Assembly: GCA_964543195.1 (NCBI GenBank)
Contig: CAZIXF010000012.1
Span: forward strand, 1-64,000
Origin: JAGTVG01 sp964543195
GTDB taxonomy: Bacteria > Bacteroidota > Bacteroidia > Cytophagales > Cyclobacteriaceae
Length of the DNA: 64,000 nucleotides
Reading direction: 5' to 3'
Notes under the pieces: generated by a model
Told to the model about the DNA's origin: nothing
The model's input: the letters and a program-made list of their open reading frames with translations, nothing else
Database searches by the model: none
Translations under genes and position numbers: made by a program
In this document: positions 53,411 through 62,208 of the stretch, one piece after another
Layout: the number at the start of each line of letters is the position of its first letter
Position numbering within the stretch: the first letter of the stretch is position 1

Positions 53411-54100
53411 ATGAGTTCAAAAAGTGGAAATAAGGTGTTGGTGGTGGATGACGAAGAGGATATCCTTGAATTACTCAAATATAATCTGAAAAAAGAAGGC
53501 TACGATGTAAAAACAGCTACCAATGGGGTGAAAGCAGTTGAAATAGCACGATCGTACCTGCCGGACCTGATCCTGCTGGACATTATGATGCCACATCAGG
53601 ATGGAGTGGAAACCTGTCGCCAGATTCGAGAAATACCGGAATTGAATAACGTTTACATCCTTTTTCTAACCGCGCGTACGGAGGAATATTCCGAAGTGGC
53701 CGCTTTTGATATCGGTGCTGATGATTATATCGCAAAACCCATCAAACCAAGGGCATTAATGAGCCGGATCAGCGCTTTGTTCAGAAGAAAAAAAGAAAGC
53801 AAAAAAGAAAATCCGGTTATCAGGATAGGTGATCTTACCATTGATAAATCAAGCTATACGGTACTTCGTGGGAATGAGCCGGTCACACTACCCAAGAAGG
53901 AATTCGAGCTATTGTATTATCTGGCAGAAAACCCGAATAAAGTTCATACTCGGGATGAATTATTACAGAATATATGGGGCTCCGATGTATATGTGCTGGC
54001 CAGGACTGTAGATGTACACATCAGGAAGGTGAGAGAAAAAATCGGTGAAGGGTATATTTCCACCCTGAAGGGAGTAGGATACAAGTTTGAAATTCAATAA
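53411..54100 (+). CDS. PhoB/OmpR-family response regulator
   Basis: A 229-residue two-component regulator. The receiver domain has DDEED, the phosphoacceptor in LLDIMMPHQDG (Asp about 57), and the Lys of IAKPIK. The C-terminal winged helix has LPKKEFELLYYLAENPNKVHTRDELL and the VDVHIRKVREKIG recognition part. It works with the histidine kinase encoded next, whose ATG begins one base after the stop. Confidence 0.95.
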   Translation: MSSKSGNKVLVVDDEEDILELLKYNLKKEGYDVKTATNGVKAVEIARSYLPDLILLDIMMPHQDGVETCRQIREIPELNNVYILFLTARTEEYSEVAAFDIGADDYIAKPIKPRALMSRISALFRRKKESKKENPVIRIGDLTIDKSSYTVLRGNEPVTLPKKEFELLYYLAENPNKVHTRDELLQNIWGSDVYVLARTVDVHIRKVREKIGEGYISTLKGVGYKFEIQ

Positions 54101-54101
54101 C

Positions 54102-55175
54102 ATGTTTCGAAGTTCCAGAGCAGTGGCGCTCCTGCTGGGAATATCAATTTCCATTGTCACCACAGCATTCCTTTCCCTGACAGAGGGAATAAGTATATTT
54201 GCAATTGTAACCTCCGGAATTATTTCATTCTCAATCTCCTATCTGTTAATATATCTGACTTACCGGTTTTTTATCTTTGATGAGATCAATAAGATCTATG
54301 ATCTGCTCAATAAACTCAGCCAGGATGAATATGACTTTCAACAAGAGGAGACCGGTAATTCAAGCAATCCGCTCAAGGCGCTCAGTTCGGAAATTTCCAA
54401 ATATGTAAATATCAAACAGCAGGAGATCGATGAACTGAAAAAAATGGAATCTTTCAGGAAAGAATTCCTTGCTGATGTATCCCATGAGCTGAAGACTCCA
54501 ATTTTTGCTGCCCAGGGCTTTATTCATACCCTGCTGGATGGCGCCATCAAGGATAAGAGTGTGAGGGACAAATTTCTTAAAAAGTCCGCCAAAAGCCTTT
54601 CCCGGCTTGATAAATTGGTTCAGGATCTGCTGGTAATCTCCCAGATGGAGGCCGGTACCGTAAAGATGAACTTTTCTCATTTTAATATGTTTAACCTTGT
54701 CCGGGAAGTGTTCGATCAGTTTGAAGGCAAGGCTGATAAAAAGTCCATAAGGTTATTATTCGACCCGGCTACATCTGAAGATATCTATGTATATGCGGAT
54801 AAACAGAAAATATATCAGGTGATCATCAACCTGGTATCCAACGCCATAAAATATGTACGGGATTCCGATGGCTATATTAAGGTAAAGCTTATACCTGTTG
54901 ATTTCAATGTCAGAATAGAAGTGGCTGATAACGGGCCCGGCATTCCCAAAGAGGATATAAAAAGAATATTTGAACGATTCTACCGTGTTGACAAAAGCCG
55001 GTCAAAAGACAAGGGAGGCACCGGACTGGGGCTTTCCATTGTAAAACATATTCTGGAGGCCCATAACCGGCGCGTATCCGTAATAAGTGAAATGGGAAAG
55101 GGCTCCACCTTCTTTTTTACTCTTCAGAAAGGTATAAAGGAAAAGGCGCTTGTGGAAGAAGCCTATGATAGCTGA
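54102..55175 (+). CDS. PhoR-like sensor histidine kinase
   Basis: A 357-residue kinase starting at ATG 54102 (MFRSSRAVAL); a TTG five codons earlier is also possible. Two membrane helices (about 8-30 and 35-57) enclose almost no periplasmic loop, as in PhoR. HisKA has FLADVSHELKTPIFAAQG (His about 134), and HATPase has LVSNAIKYV, DNGPGIPKED, and GGTGLGLSIVKHI. It is cotranscribed with the regulator upstream; a phosphate-type role is plausible but not shown. Confidence 0.93.
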   Translation: MFRSSRAVALLLGISISIVTTAFLSLTEGISIFAIVTSGIISFSISYLLIYLTYRFFIFDEINKIYDLLNKLSQDEYDFQQEETGNSSNPLKALSSEISKYVNIKQQEIDELKKMESFRKEFLADVSHELKTPIFAAQGFIHTLLDGAIKDKSVRDKFLKKSAKSLSRLDKLVQDLLVISQMEAGTVKMNFSHFNMFNLVREVFDQFEGKADKKSIRLLFDPATSEDIYVYADKQKIYQVIINLVSNAIKYVRDSDGYIKVKLIPVDFNVRIEVADNGPGIPKEDIKRIFERFYRVDKSRSKDKGGTGLGLSIVKHILEAHNRRVSVISEMGKGSTFFFTLQKGIKEKALVEEAYDS

Positions 55176-55177
55176 TC

Positions 55178-56116
55178 TTACTTTGCCTTAAAAAATTCCC
55201 TGATATTATCGTAAACCTTATCCATGAGACGCCCTCTTGATTCGACACTTGCCCAGGCAATATGAGGGGTTATAAGTAATTTTTCTTTTTGCCTGACTCT
55301 CAATAATGGATTGTCACGCTGGACCGGTTCTTTGGTTAACACATCCACACCTGCCGATCCGATAATTCCATCGTCTATGGCCCTGGCCAGGTCTTTTTCA
55401 TTTACTATTCCGCCCCGCCCTGCATTGATCAGAATGGATGTTCGTTTCATTTTTTTCATTTCCTTCAAGGTGATCAGGTTTCTGGTCTGTTCATTAAGGG
55501 GAGCATGTATCGAGACAATATCGGCCTGGTTGAGCAACTGATCAAGGGAAACCCTCGTGTAGTCCGGGTTAAAGTTTTTGCCGCTGGTGGAATAATAAAT
55601 TACCTTACAGCTAAAAGCTTCCGCCAGTACAGCTACCGATCGTCCAATATTGCCCAGTCCGATTATACCGAAAACTTTATCCCTGAGCTCAAATATGTCT
55701 TTTTCAAGATGTGTGAAGATCGGACTTTTTATATGTTTTCCTGATTTTACATATTCATCATAATATCGCATATGGTTAATGAGATATAATAACATGGCGA
55801 ACGTGGCCTGTACAACCGAATAGGTAGAATAATCCTCTACGTTTTTGACCATAATGCCCTTTTTAGCTGCATACTCAAGATCAACGTTATTCATGCCTGT
55901 GGCCGCTATGCAGATCAGTTTTAAATCTGTGGCTTTATCCATTACATTTTTGTCTATGACCACTTTGTTGGTTATTACCACTTGTGCATCCTTGATTCTT
56001 TCTATGGTTTGATCGGGGAAGGTTACCTCATAGATTTCAAGTTCTCCCAGCTCCCTGAGGCGGTTTATGTTTTCAAGATCTCCTACCGTGCTTTTATCCA
56101 GAAATACGATTTTCAT
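55178..56116 (-). CDS. D-isomer-specific 2-hydroxyacid dehydrogenase
   Basis: A 312-residue NAD-dependent dehydrogenase. The Rossmann motif is GIIGLGNIGRSVAVLAEAF (about 146-164), and the catalytic Arg and Glu/His lie in LINAGRGGIVNEKDLA and LLITPHIAWAS (His about 289). It reduces or oxidises a 2-hydroxyacid such as glycerate, lactate or hydroxypyruvate. No pathway neighbours. A consensus -7 element lies 47 bp upstream. Confidence 0.9.
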   Translation of the reverse strand: MKIVFLDKSTVGDLENINRLRELGELEIYEVTFPDQTIERIKDAQVVITNKVVIDKNVMDKATDLKLICIAATGMNNVDLEYAAKKGIMVKNVEDYSTYSVVQATFAMLLYLINHMRYYDEYVKSGKHIKSPIFTHLEKDIFELRDKVFGIIGLGNIGRSVAVLAEAFSCKVIYYSTSGKNFNPDYTRVSLDQLLNQADIVSIHAPLNEQTRNLITLKEMKKMKRTSILINAGRGGIVNEKDLARAIDDGIIGSAGVDVLTKEPVQRDNPLLRVRQKEKLLITPHIAWASVESRGRLMDKVYDNIREFFKAK

Positions 56117-56162
56117 GTTTTCAACCTAATTTTTATCTCTTCATGTATGGGTATGCAGGACC

Positions 56163-56170
56163 CAAAAATA
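56163..56170 (-). promoter_or_regulatory. Consensus -7 element of the hydroxyacid dehydrogenase gene
   Basis: On the minus strand TATTTTTG is a perfect TAnnTTTG match, 47 bp from the ATG, the same distance as at other promoters in this window. No clear -33 TTG is present. Confidence 0.4.
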
Positions 56171-56321
56171 TGAGTATTCCAAGATATGACTAAATTTCAC
56201 CACTTCAAAAGGGCTATCCGGTCTGTTCATTATTTTTAATGGTAATTATCAGCCGGGATGAACACTGAATTTCCTTTTTATACATTCATCGGGATGCCGG
56301 ATTGCAGACTTTATCTCAATA

Positions 56322-57218
56322 CTATTCATCAGCCCAGTAATCATCCCGTTTTCTGGATGCAAGCAACATTTTCCTGCCGTCCCAGGCCTGCATTTTAAGC
56401 ATTATGTTGGGATAAGCTTCTTCGAACCAGTATATATTGGTTTTGTCCTCAGCCAGTTTTACCTCCACCATCCAGGCCGGGGTTCCTGAAAGATATTCCA
56501 GTTTCTCAGAATCAATGGTAGCGGCCGATATGCTAAAGATGGCATCATATATTTCCGGGTCAGTGGCCTGGTTCGTGATCTGTGATTCAACCACGCGCGC
56601 CTCGAAGGTCATCCCATCCCTGAAATTAAGGGTGCGCAGCGAATAGGAAAGCTGATCTTCAAATAATACATCGCCGGGAAGGGTCATCGAACCACGTCCC
56701 TGGTTATCCCAGTAACTGTCATAGTGGTATATATAACGGTCTTCTTCCGGGTTGATATGTTTGAAAGTATTACCGCACCATTCCTGGGAGCTGTTGGTCA
56801 GTTTATGAACGCGGGCCGGTTCATCTCTTTCGAAATAAAGACTGGTCAGGTAATGATAGGGATATTTATGCGTTTCTATCTGGGCAAATTTATTCACCTT
56901 TATCACATCAAAAAGGTCATTCCTGTCATAATCATCGGTTTTAACGTTAAATTCCCTGTTGAAGGTTTCTTTCACCAGGATATAGGCATAATCATAAAAC
57001 CGTGCTTTTCCATATACAATCCGTTGTGATTCATAGATGGCTACCTCTGACATCCCATCGTCCCAGAGTTTATTCTCTGCCCACCGGGTATTGAAATTCC
57101 GGTCAGATCCCGATGCCATAAAATTAAATACATCGGTTTTTTTGGCGATCAGAAAAAAGGCAGCTGATAGAACTATAAGTAATATAAGTATAAGGATAAG
57201 TTGAATCTTCCGGGTCAT
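56322..57218 (-). CDS. Membrane-anchored or secreted protein with QEWCG motif
   Basis: A 298-residue protein with an N-terminal hydrophobic helix (about residues 5-25). The soluble part has SSQEWCGNTFKHI near residue 145, a motif I associate with a Bacteroidota family often labelled septum formation inhibitor Maf in databases, although it has no Maf domain. ATPase or nuclease motifs are absent. The single cysteine in QEWCG may matter. It starts 4 bp after the stop of the glycosyltransferase gene and is probably in the same operon. No function is known to me. Confidence 0.5.
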   Translation of the reverse strand: MTRKIQLILILILLIVLSAAFFLIAKKTDVFNFMASGSDRNFNTRWAENKLWDDGMSEVAIYESQRIVYGKARFYDYAYILVKETFNREFNVKTDDYDRNDLFDVIKVNKFAQIETHKYPYHYLTSLYFERDEPARVHKLTNSSQEWCGNTFKHINPEEDRYIYHYDSYWDNQGRGSMTLPGDVLFEDQLSYSLRTLNFRDGMTFEARVVESQITNQATDPEIYDAIFSISAATIDSEKLEYLSGTPAWMVEVKLAEDKTNIYWFEEAYPNIMLKMQAWDGRKMLLASRKRDDYWADE

Positions 57219-57222
57219 TTTT

Positions 57223-57828
57223 TTATGTGTTTAGGTCATTCGAATCAATAACGGATAAATCGTCTTTTTGATCAATATCGGTAAGTTCTGGTAACAGAAA
57301 ACAGGTCTGGTTATTCGTTTCAATGTCATATATGGTATCTTTTAGTACGGAATCCGTACTCCATTGTTTGTTTTCAAACAGGGATTGATTCAGATTTTTC
57401 ATGCCCAGAAGATAATAACCCCCATCGGCAGCCGGTCCGATCACATAATCATGATCGCCAAGTTTTTCGAAGGCATTTTCAACGACATTGGCAGTGAGTC
57501 CATAACAATCGGTACCAATAATGCATATTTTTTTGTAACCGGATCCGAATCCTTTTTTAAAAGCATTCTTCATCTTTTCGCCAAGTGATTTTCCGCTTTG
57601 CAGGAATTTATCATAATGTTTGGGATCCCATATGTCAGATTTGTCGATGAATTCATTATAGAACACCCATTGGGTGCATGACACATCACGTATAGCTTCA
57701 TATGTTTTCCTGATAAGCATTTTATATATCGACAGTGCCTTCATTTCACCAACCTCGGCTGCCAGCCTGGTCTTTACTTTGCCCGGAAGGGGATTCTTTT
57801 GAAAAATGATTAATAATCGGTTATTCAA
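57223..57828 (-). CDS. TIGR04282 family (arsenosugar-type) glycosyltransferase
   Basis: A 201-residue nucleotidyl/sugar transferase of the DUF2064/TIGR04282 family. Its start LLIIFQKNPLPGKVKTRLAAEVG is the family signature, and IIGTDCYGLTANVVENAF and DYVIGPAADGGYYLLGM are the metal and nucleotide sites. The family is named after arsenosugar biosynthesis genes in other bacteria; here no arsenic gene is near, so the substrate is open. The next gene of the operon is the QEWCG protein. Confidence 0.85.
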   Translation of the reverse strand: MNNRLLIIFQKNPLPGKVKTRLAAEVGEMKALSIYKMLIRKTYEAIRDVSCTQWVFYNEFIDKSDIWDPKHYDKFLQSGKSLGEKMKNAFKKGFGSGYKKICIIGTDCYGLTANVVENAFEKLGDHDYVIGPAADGGYYLLGMKNLNQSLFENKQWSTDSVLKDTIYDIETNNQTCFLLPELTDIDQKDDLSVIDSNDLNT

Positions 57829-57925
57829 CCCTGTATGGAATTAATATATCAAATTACGATATTTTTCTGATTAGCAATTATGAAAATAATATTTCTCTGT
57901 CGTTTACCGGACCGGAAGACCGGAG

Positions 57926-58456
57926 TCATAGAACTTGCCGGGTTATTTCTCCAATTACGAATCTTATATCTTTTTGATCAATAGGGTAAAGATGCATTGT
58001 CCGCCCTTCGAAAATAAATACAGTCTCTTCCAGAAGGCTTTTTCGGACAGTTAAAATAAGATATCCATTGGGATGGTCCAGTATACGTTCAATTGATTTT
58101 TTCCATCCACCTCCAGCCAATTCCAATGGTCCGAATTCATCGATTATGATCACATCTGCTTCTGCCGATTCAATTAGCAAATGTTCTCCGAATGCGAAAG
58201 CTTCCGGATTAAAATAAAATTTACGGACTTTTTCCCAGCCTTCAATGGGTTCTGTGGTACAGATTAAACAGGACTGGTTTGTTTTGATATCAACCAGTTT
58301 AAAACCTTTTTTTTCATTTTCCCGGAATATTCCACGGGCGATGAAACCACCTGTGTCGAGGCCGGGAATGGATTGTAATTTGCCGGATAATTCCATCAGA
58401 AAACTTGTCTTTCCCGAATTAACTTCTCCCGTGATCAAAATAAGTTTTCTTCCCAT
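57926..58456 (-). CDS. NTPase_1 (THEP1-like) nucleoside triphosphatase
   Basis: A 176-residue P-loop protein. Walker A is ITGEVNSGKTSF (about 6-17), Walker B is VIIIDEFGPLEL (about 104-115), and GFIARGIFRENEKKGFKL lies between. The family hydrolyses NTPs and occurs near molybdenum cofactor genes; it is adjacent to mobA here (3-bp gap) and so may act on a nucleotide or replace MobB. That role is inference. Confidence 0.8.
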   Translation of the reverse strand: MGRKLILITGEVNSGKTSFLMELSGKLQSIPGLDTGGFIARGIFRENEKKGFKLVDIKTNQSCLICTTEPIEGWEKVRKFYFNPEAFAFGEHLLIESAEADVIIIDEFGPLELAGGGWKKSIERILDHPNGYLILTVRKSLLEETVFIFEGRTMHLYPIDQKDIRFVIGEITRQVL

Positions 58457-58459
58457 TGA

Positions 58460-59038
58460 TCATAACGAGTTTTTCAGCATGTCCAGATCATCCGGAGAAT
58501 TTATATTGTAAAGCTCACGTTCCAGGTTGATGCCCGGCAGCATTTCCTGGGTGATTATCCGTAAATTAAAATATTGTATGATGAATTGCATCGATTTTTC
58601 CCCGCTCATCAGAAACTCTTTAAACCTGTCCCTGATGACCACATCATAATATCCGAACAGGGGTTGCATATGGGTGTTTATACGGGGAATAGTAATTTCT
58701 GAATCATGTGAATATTCAAACAGTTTTTCCGCAAGGGAGGTACTGGCCATGGGCAGATCACAGGAAATCACCAGGTTCTGGAACGTTTCAGACCGGTAAA
58801 GACCCGATAAGATGCCTGCAGCCGGTCCCAGGTCAAGCCATTCATCGGGAACGATCTGGTGTCCCAGATATTTATATGTATCGTCATTGGTACTGATCAG
58901 TATGCGGGAGCAGATCGGTTTAATATGATCAATCACATGTTCGACCATGGGTTTACCCATAATTTCTATCATGGCTTTGTCTTTACCCATTCGAACACTT
59001 TTACCACCACACAATACTATTCCGGTGATGTCTGCCAT
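58460..59038 (-). CDS. mobA: Molybdenum cofactor guanylyltransferase
   Basis: A 192-residue MobA. GIVLCGGKSVRMGKDKAMIE is the GTP-binding loop, CSRILISTNDDTYK and VPDEWLDLGPAAGILSGLY are further signature parts, and VISCDLPMAS contains the metal-binding aspartate. It joins GMP to molybdopterin to make the bis-MGD cofactor of DMSO reductase family enzymes, such as PsrA/PhsA. It overlaps the end of miaA by 22 bp. Confidence 0.92.
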   Translation of the reverse strand: MADITGIVLCGGKSVRMGKDKAMIEIMGKPMVEHVIDHIKPICSRILISTNDDTYKYLGHQIVPDEWLDLGPAAGILSGLYRSETFQNLVISCDLPMASTSLAEKLFEYSHDSEITIPRINTHMQPLFGYYDVVIRDRFKEFLMSGEKSMQFIIQYFNLRIITQEMLPGINLERELYNINSPDDLDMLKNSL

Positions 59039-59976
59039 TTTTTTATCAGTTCGTTGTTCTCTTGTTCAAGTATACCGTATGCTTTTTGCACCTTTTCATT
59101 CAGAGGCTGATGGCCGTCAAACCAATGGATACGGTGTCCCTGCCTTTCCATTCTTCTGAACCAGGTCATCTGTCTCTTGGCAAATTGATGTATGGAAACT
59201 TCCAGTTGCCTGAACATTTCTTCATAATTCAATTTTCCTGTCAAATATAAGGTTATGAATTTATATTCTAAACCATAAAAGATCAGATCTTCAGGTTTCA
59301 GTTTTAACAGCAGCCTTCTAACCTCATCGATCATTCCTTCATCAAACCTTTTTTTCAATCGTTCGGTGATCTTTCTGCGTTGTGAATTCCGGTCGAACTT
59401 TACTCCGAAAATCAAGGGTTTAAAATCAGGATAATCGGGATCTTGGATATCATGCTTCAGGTAATAATCGGCAATTTCTATTGCCCGGATGGTCCTTTTT
59501 CGATGAACCAGATCAGTTGTGTTGTGCAGATGCTGCGGATATTGTTTCAATTGATCTTCAAGGGCCTCCTGGCTTTTATCCGAAAGGTAGTCCCTCAGTT
59601 CTTTATTCACCGGGACTGCCGTTAATTTATATTTCTCCAGGACGGCCTGTATGTACAGCCCCGTACCGCCTACCAGGAAAGGTTGTCTTTTTTTCGATAC
59701 GATGTGGTTAAAAGCCTGGATGAAATCATTCTGAAACTCATACACATTGTATTGATATCCCGGTTCGTGGATATCCACCAGATGACCTGGTATTTTTTTA
59801 TCATTGACCAGGTAATCATCATAATCTTTTCCCGTGCCTATATTCATCTCCCGGTATACCTGTCTTGAATCGGCGCTGATTATTTCACCATCAAGATGAT
59901 AGGCCAGTGAAGCGCCAAACCGGGTTTTGCCGCTGGCTGTAGGACCAAGAACGGTGATCAGGACATTGTTGTTCAT
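59017..59976 (-). CDS. miaA: tRNA dimethylallyltransferase
   Basis: A 319-residue enzyme that puts dimethylallyl on A37 of tRNA, the first step before MiaB. The P-loop is LGPTASGKTRFG, followed by ISADSRQVYREMNIGTGKD and LVGGTGLYIQAVL, and the C-terminal FAKRQMTWFRRM. It is complete. Its end overlaps the start of mobA. Confidence 0.96.
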   Translation of the reverse strand: MNNNVLITVLGPTASGKTRFGASLAYHLDGEIISADSRQVYREMNIGTGKDYDDYLVNDKKIPGHLVDIHEPGYQYNVYEFQNDFIQAFNHIVSKKRQPFLVGGTGLYIQAVLEKYKLTAVPVNKELRDYLSDKSQEALEDQLKQYPQHLHNTTDLVHRKRTIRAIEIADYYLKHDIQDPDYPDFKPLIFGVKFDRNSQRRKITERLKKRFDEGMIDEVRRLLLKLKPEDLIFYGLEYKFITLYLTGKLNYEEMFRQLEVSIHQFAKRQMTWFRRMERQGHRIHWFDGHQPLNEKVQKAYGILEQENNELIKKWQTSPE

Positions 59977-60075
59977 AAAAACTGAGCATAAATTTCCCGA
60001 CTGTTTTTGAAATTGACAAATATTTTGTTATATCGCTGGTTATTCCTGAAAAAAATTCGTTCAAAAACTTGATCT

Positions 60076-61035
60076 ATGGAAGAATTAACCTATGAAAAAG
60101 TCCTGCAGATGGATTTGCCGAATATCATAGTGTATGCCACGCCTGTTATGATCGGCCTGGTGTTGCTTGAATGGATCCTTAGTGCTTACCAGAACCGGAA
60201 GATCTACGATGCGAAGGATACACTCGCTGCAACCGCCATTGGCGTAGGTAATCTTTTGATCAGTGCAGCCATTAAGGTTTTTACTTTCGGGATCATGATC
60301 TTTTTCTTCAACCTGGCCCCCTTCAAAATACAGCCGGTCTGGTGGTCCTATATTCTTTGCCTGGTATGGATCGATTTCTGGAGATACTGGGCCCATCGAT
60401 TTGCCCATGAAAACCGGTTTCTCTGGGCTACCCATGTCACCCATCATAATTCCGAAAAATATAACTGGTCGGTTTCTTTCCGGCTGGGCTGGACACAACA
60501 TGTCAAGATCCTGTTTTTTATCCCGGTGGCCCTGACCGGATTTCACCCGGTGGTCTTTTTTATCTGTCATCAGATCGAAGTTCTCTATCAGTTCTGGATC
60601 CATACCGAATATATACGAAAATTACCCAAACCAATAGAGTTTCTTTTCACTACCCCCTCGCATCACAGGGTTCATCATGCCCGGAATGGGAAATACCTCG
60701 ACAGAAATTACGGATCGACGTTTATCATCTGGGACAGGATATTCGGCACCTTCCAGGCCGAAGAGGAACAACCGGAATATGGCATTACCAAACCGGTAAA
60801 CAGCTACAATCCGATTTACCTGAATTTCCATGAATGGATCGACATTGTAAAAGATGTACGATCATCGCGGTCTCTTCGCGAAGCGGCTGTCATGATGTTT
60901 GCCCGGCCCAGCAAGCTTGAAGAAAAAAAGAGGCTCTTCAGGTCCGGCGAATCCATACTGAAATCATCCGGGCAAAGTGGCAATGCTACGGATGCTTACG
61001 TGGATAAAGGGATAGTGATACCGGATAAGGACTAA
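60076..61035 (+). CDS. Sterol desaturase/fatty acid hydroxylase family protein
   Basis: A 319-residue membrane protein with the His-box pattern of the superfamily: HRFAHE (about 108-113), HVTHHN (about 122-127) and, later, PSHHRVHHARN (about 196-206). Membrane helices flank these boxes. Such enzymes use a di-iron centre to hydroxylate lipids, hopanoids or carotenoids. The C-terminal region (about 255-319) is not part of the family core. It converges with the rhodanese-like gene, overlapping it by 4 bp. Confidence 0.88.
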   Translation: MEELTYEKVLQMDLPNIIVYATPVMIGLVLLEWILSAYQNRKIYDAKDTLAATAIGVGNLLISAAIKVFTFGIMIFFFNLAPFKIQPVWWSYILCLVWIDFWRYWAHRFAHENRFLWATHVTHHNSEKYNWSVSFRLGWTQHVKILFFIPVALTGFHPVVFFICHQIEVLYQFWIHTEYIRKLPKPIEFLFTTPSHHRVHHARNGKYLDRNYGSTFIIWDRIFGTFQAEEEQPEYGITKPVNSYNPIYLNFHEWIDIVKDVRSSRSLREAAVMMFARPSKLEEKKRLFRSGESILKSSGQSGNATDAYVDKGIVIPDKD

Positions 61036-61565
61036 TTCCCGGTTTCTTCCATTATTTTTTTATAGTCGTAGGCGGCTTTTTCAGGACCGGTAAATTTACC
61101 CTTGAAAATATCTTTGTTGTCCACGTAGAGCTTCCAGTCCTGCACACTTCCTTCCAGCACAGAAAAGTTTTTATAGCCATATTGGGTCAAAAGCATCCAT
61201 GAGGCATTGGCATGGGATACATTTTTACCATGGAGTATTTTCTTGTCTTCATTTTCAAAGAACGACCGGAACTCTTCATCCAGCAAACGTTCGTAAGGAA
61301 TATTAATAGCGCCGGGAAGATGATAGGTAACAAATTCATCCGGTGAACGGATATCCACAAACCGGATGCCTTTCGTTTTTTCTGATGAGAACTTTTTTGC
61401 CTGATCGAGGCTTATGAATTGGTTTTCCTCAACCACCTTTTTGAGCATTTCACTGGCTGCCAGTTTGAAGTCGTATTTACTGGTCGACTTGACGGTGACC
61501 ATGGCAAAAAACAATCCCAGTAATATGATAAATGCACCTAATATAATTGTATTCAGATATTTCAT
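61032..61565 (-). CDS. Membrane-anchored rhodanese-like protein lacking catalytic Cys
   Basis: A 177-residue protein with an N-terminal helix (about 5-25) and one rhodanese domain (about 50-150) with VDIRSPDEFVTYHLPGAINIPYE and YGYKNFSVLEGSVQDW. In the active-site loop the cysteine position is occupied by other residues (ILHGKNVSHANAS), and the whole protein has no cysteine. It cannot be a normal persulfide-forming sulfurtransferase. It lies last in the sulfur gene cluster and probably binds or senses. Exported orientation is expected from the helix. Confidence 0.85.
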   Translation of the reverse strand: MKYLNTIILGAFIILLGLFFAMVTVKSTSKYDFKLAASEMLKKVVEENQFISLDQAKKFSSEKTKGIRFVDIRSPDEFVTYHLPGAINIPYERLLDEEFRSFFENEDKKILHGKNVSHANASWMLLTQYGYKNFSVLEGSVQDWKLYVDNKDIFKGKFTGPEKAAYDYKKIMEETGN

Positions 61566-61588
61566 GATATCACGTTTTTATTTATCGC

Positions 61589-62203
61589 TTAACTGCATCC
61601 CCCCTGAACCCTGGTTTTCTTTCTTCTGGGCACCGGAGGCAGAGCGGGGGCAGCTTCTTCCTGTTTTACCGCACCGCTTCCGGTAAAATACTGCCTGGCA
61701 GCCATTCTGGTTTCATACTTTTCCCATTCTTCCCGGGGTGCGGATAGCTCAGGAGGTTCGGGCTGTATTATGGTGCTGAACCATCCGTTCAGGCCTCCCT
61801 CCAGTTGAAAGTTATTTTTCATACCCATTTGGCGGGTAAGGATCACAGCCTCACCGGCCAGGATAGTGCTATTGCTGTAGAAGATGTTCATATTGGAGAT
61901 CTGGTCCACGTAAGGTCTCCATTTTTCACTCAGAAGACTATCGAGCGGTATGTTTATTGCGCCTGGAAGATGGTATAATTCGTATTCTTCCTTGCTTCGA
62001 AGGTCAATGAGTTGTATCGATGGATCCTCGTTGATCAGCCTGTCGGCCAGTTCATCCGGTGTGACCTTATAGGTGCCAAGTTTGATCTCCCTGTGTAACT
62101 CCCTGGCATCCAGCCGCAGCGATGAAGTATCTTTTTTTGGAAGAATAGCGGCTATACTTCCCAATGAAATTAATATGATGGATATAATTACTCGTGTGTT
62201 CAT
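61589..62203 (-). CDS. Exported rhodanese-like protein with GGCS tail
   Basis: A 204-residue protein with a hydrophobic N-terminus (about 4-22), a rhodanese domain (about 45-145; LIDLRSKEEYELYHLPGAINIPLD) and a long tail. In the active-site loop the cysteine is replaced by a serine (MNIFYSNSTILAGE). The only cysteine is near the end: the tail finishes PRRKKTRVQGGCS. The tail is Pro/Glu-rich and flexible (about 150-204). A C-terminal GGC on a flexible arm recalls the SoxY sulfur carrier; that is analogy. It lies between the other rhodanese gene and the YeeE genes. Confidence 0.85.
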   Translation of the reverse strand: MNTRVIISIILISLGSIAAILPKKDTSSLRLDARELHREIKLGTYKVTPDELADRLINEDPSIQLIDLRSKEEYELYHLPGAINIPLDSLLSEKWRPYVDQISNMNIFYSNSTILAGEAVILTRQMGMKNNFQLEGGLNGWFSTIIQPEPPELSAPREEWEKYETRMAARQYFTGSGAVKQEEAAPALPPVPRRKKTRVQGGCS

Positions 62204-62208
62204 AATGA

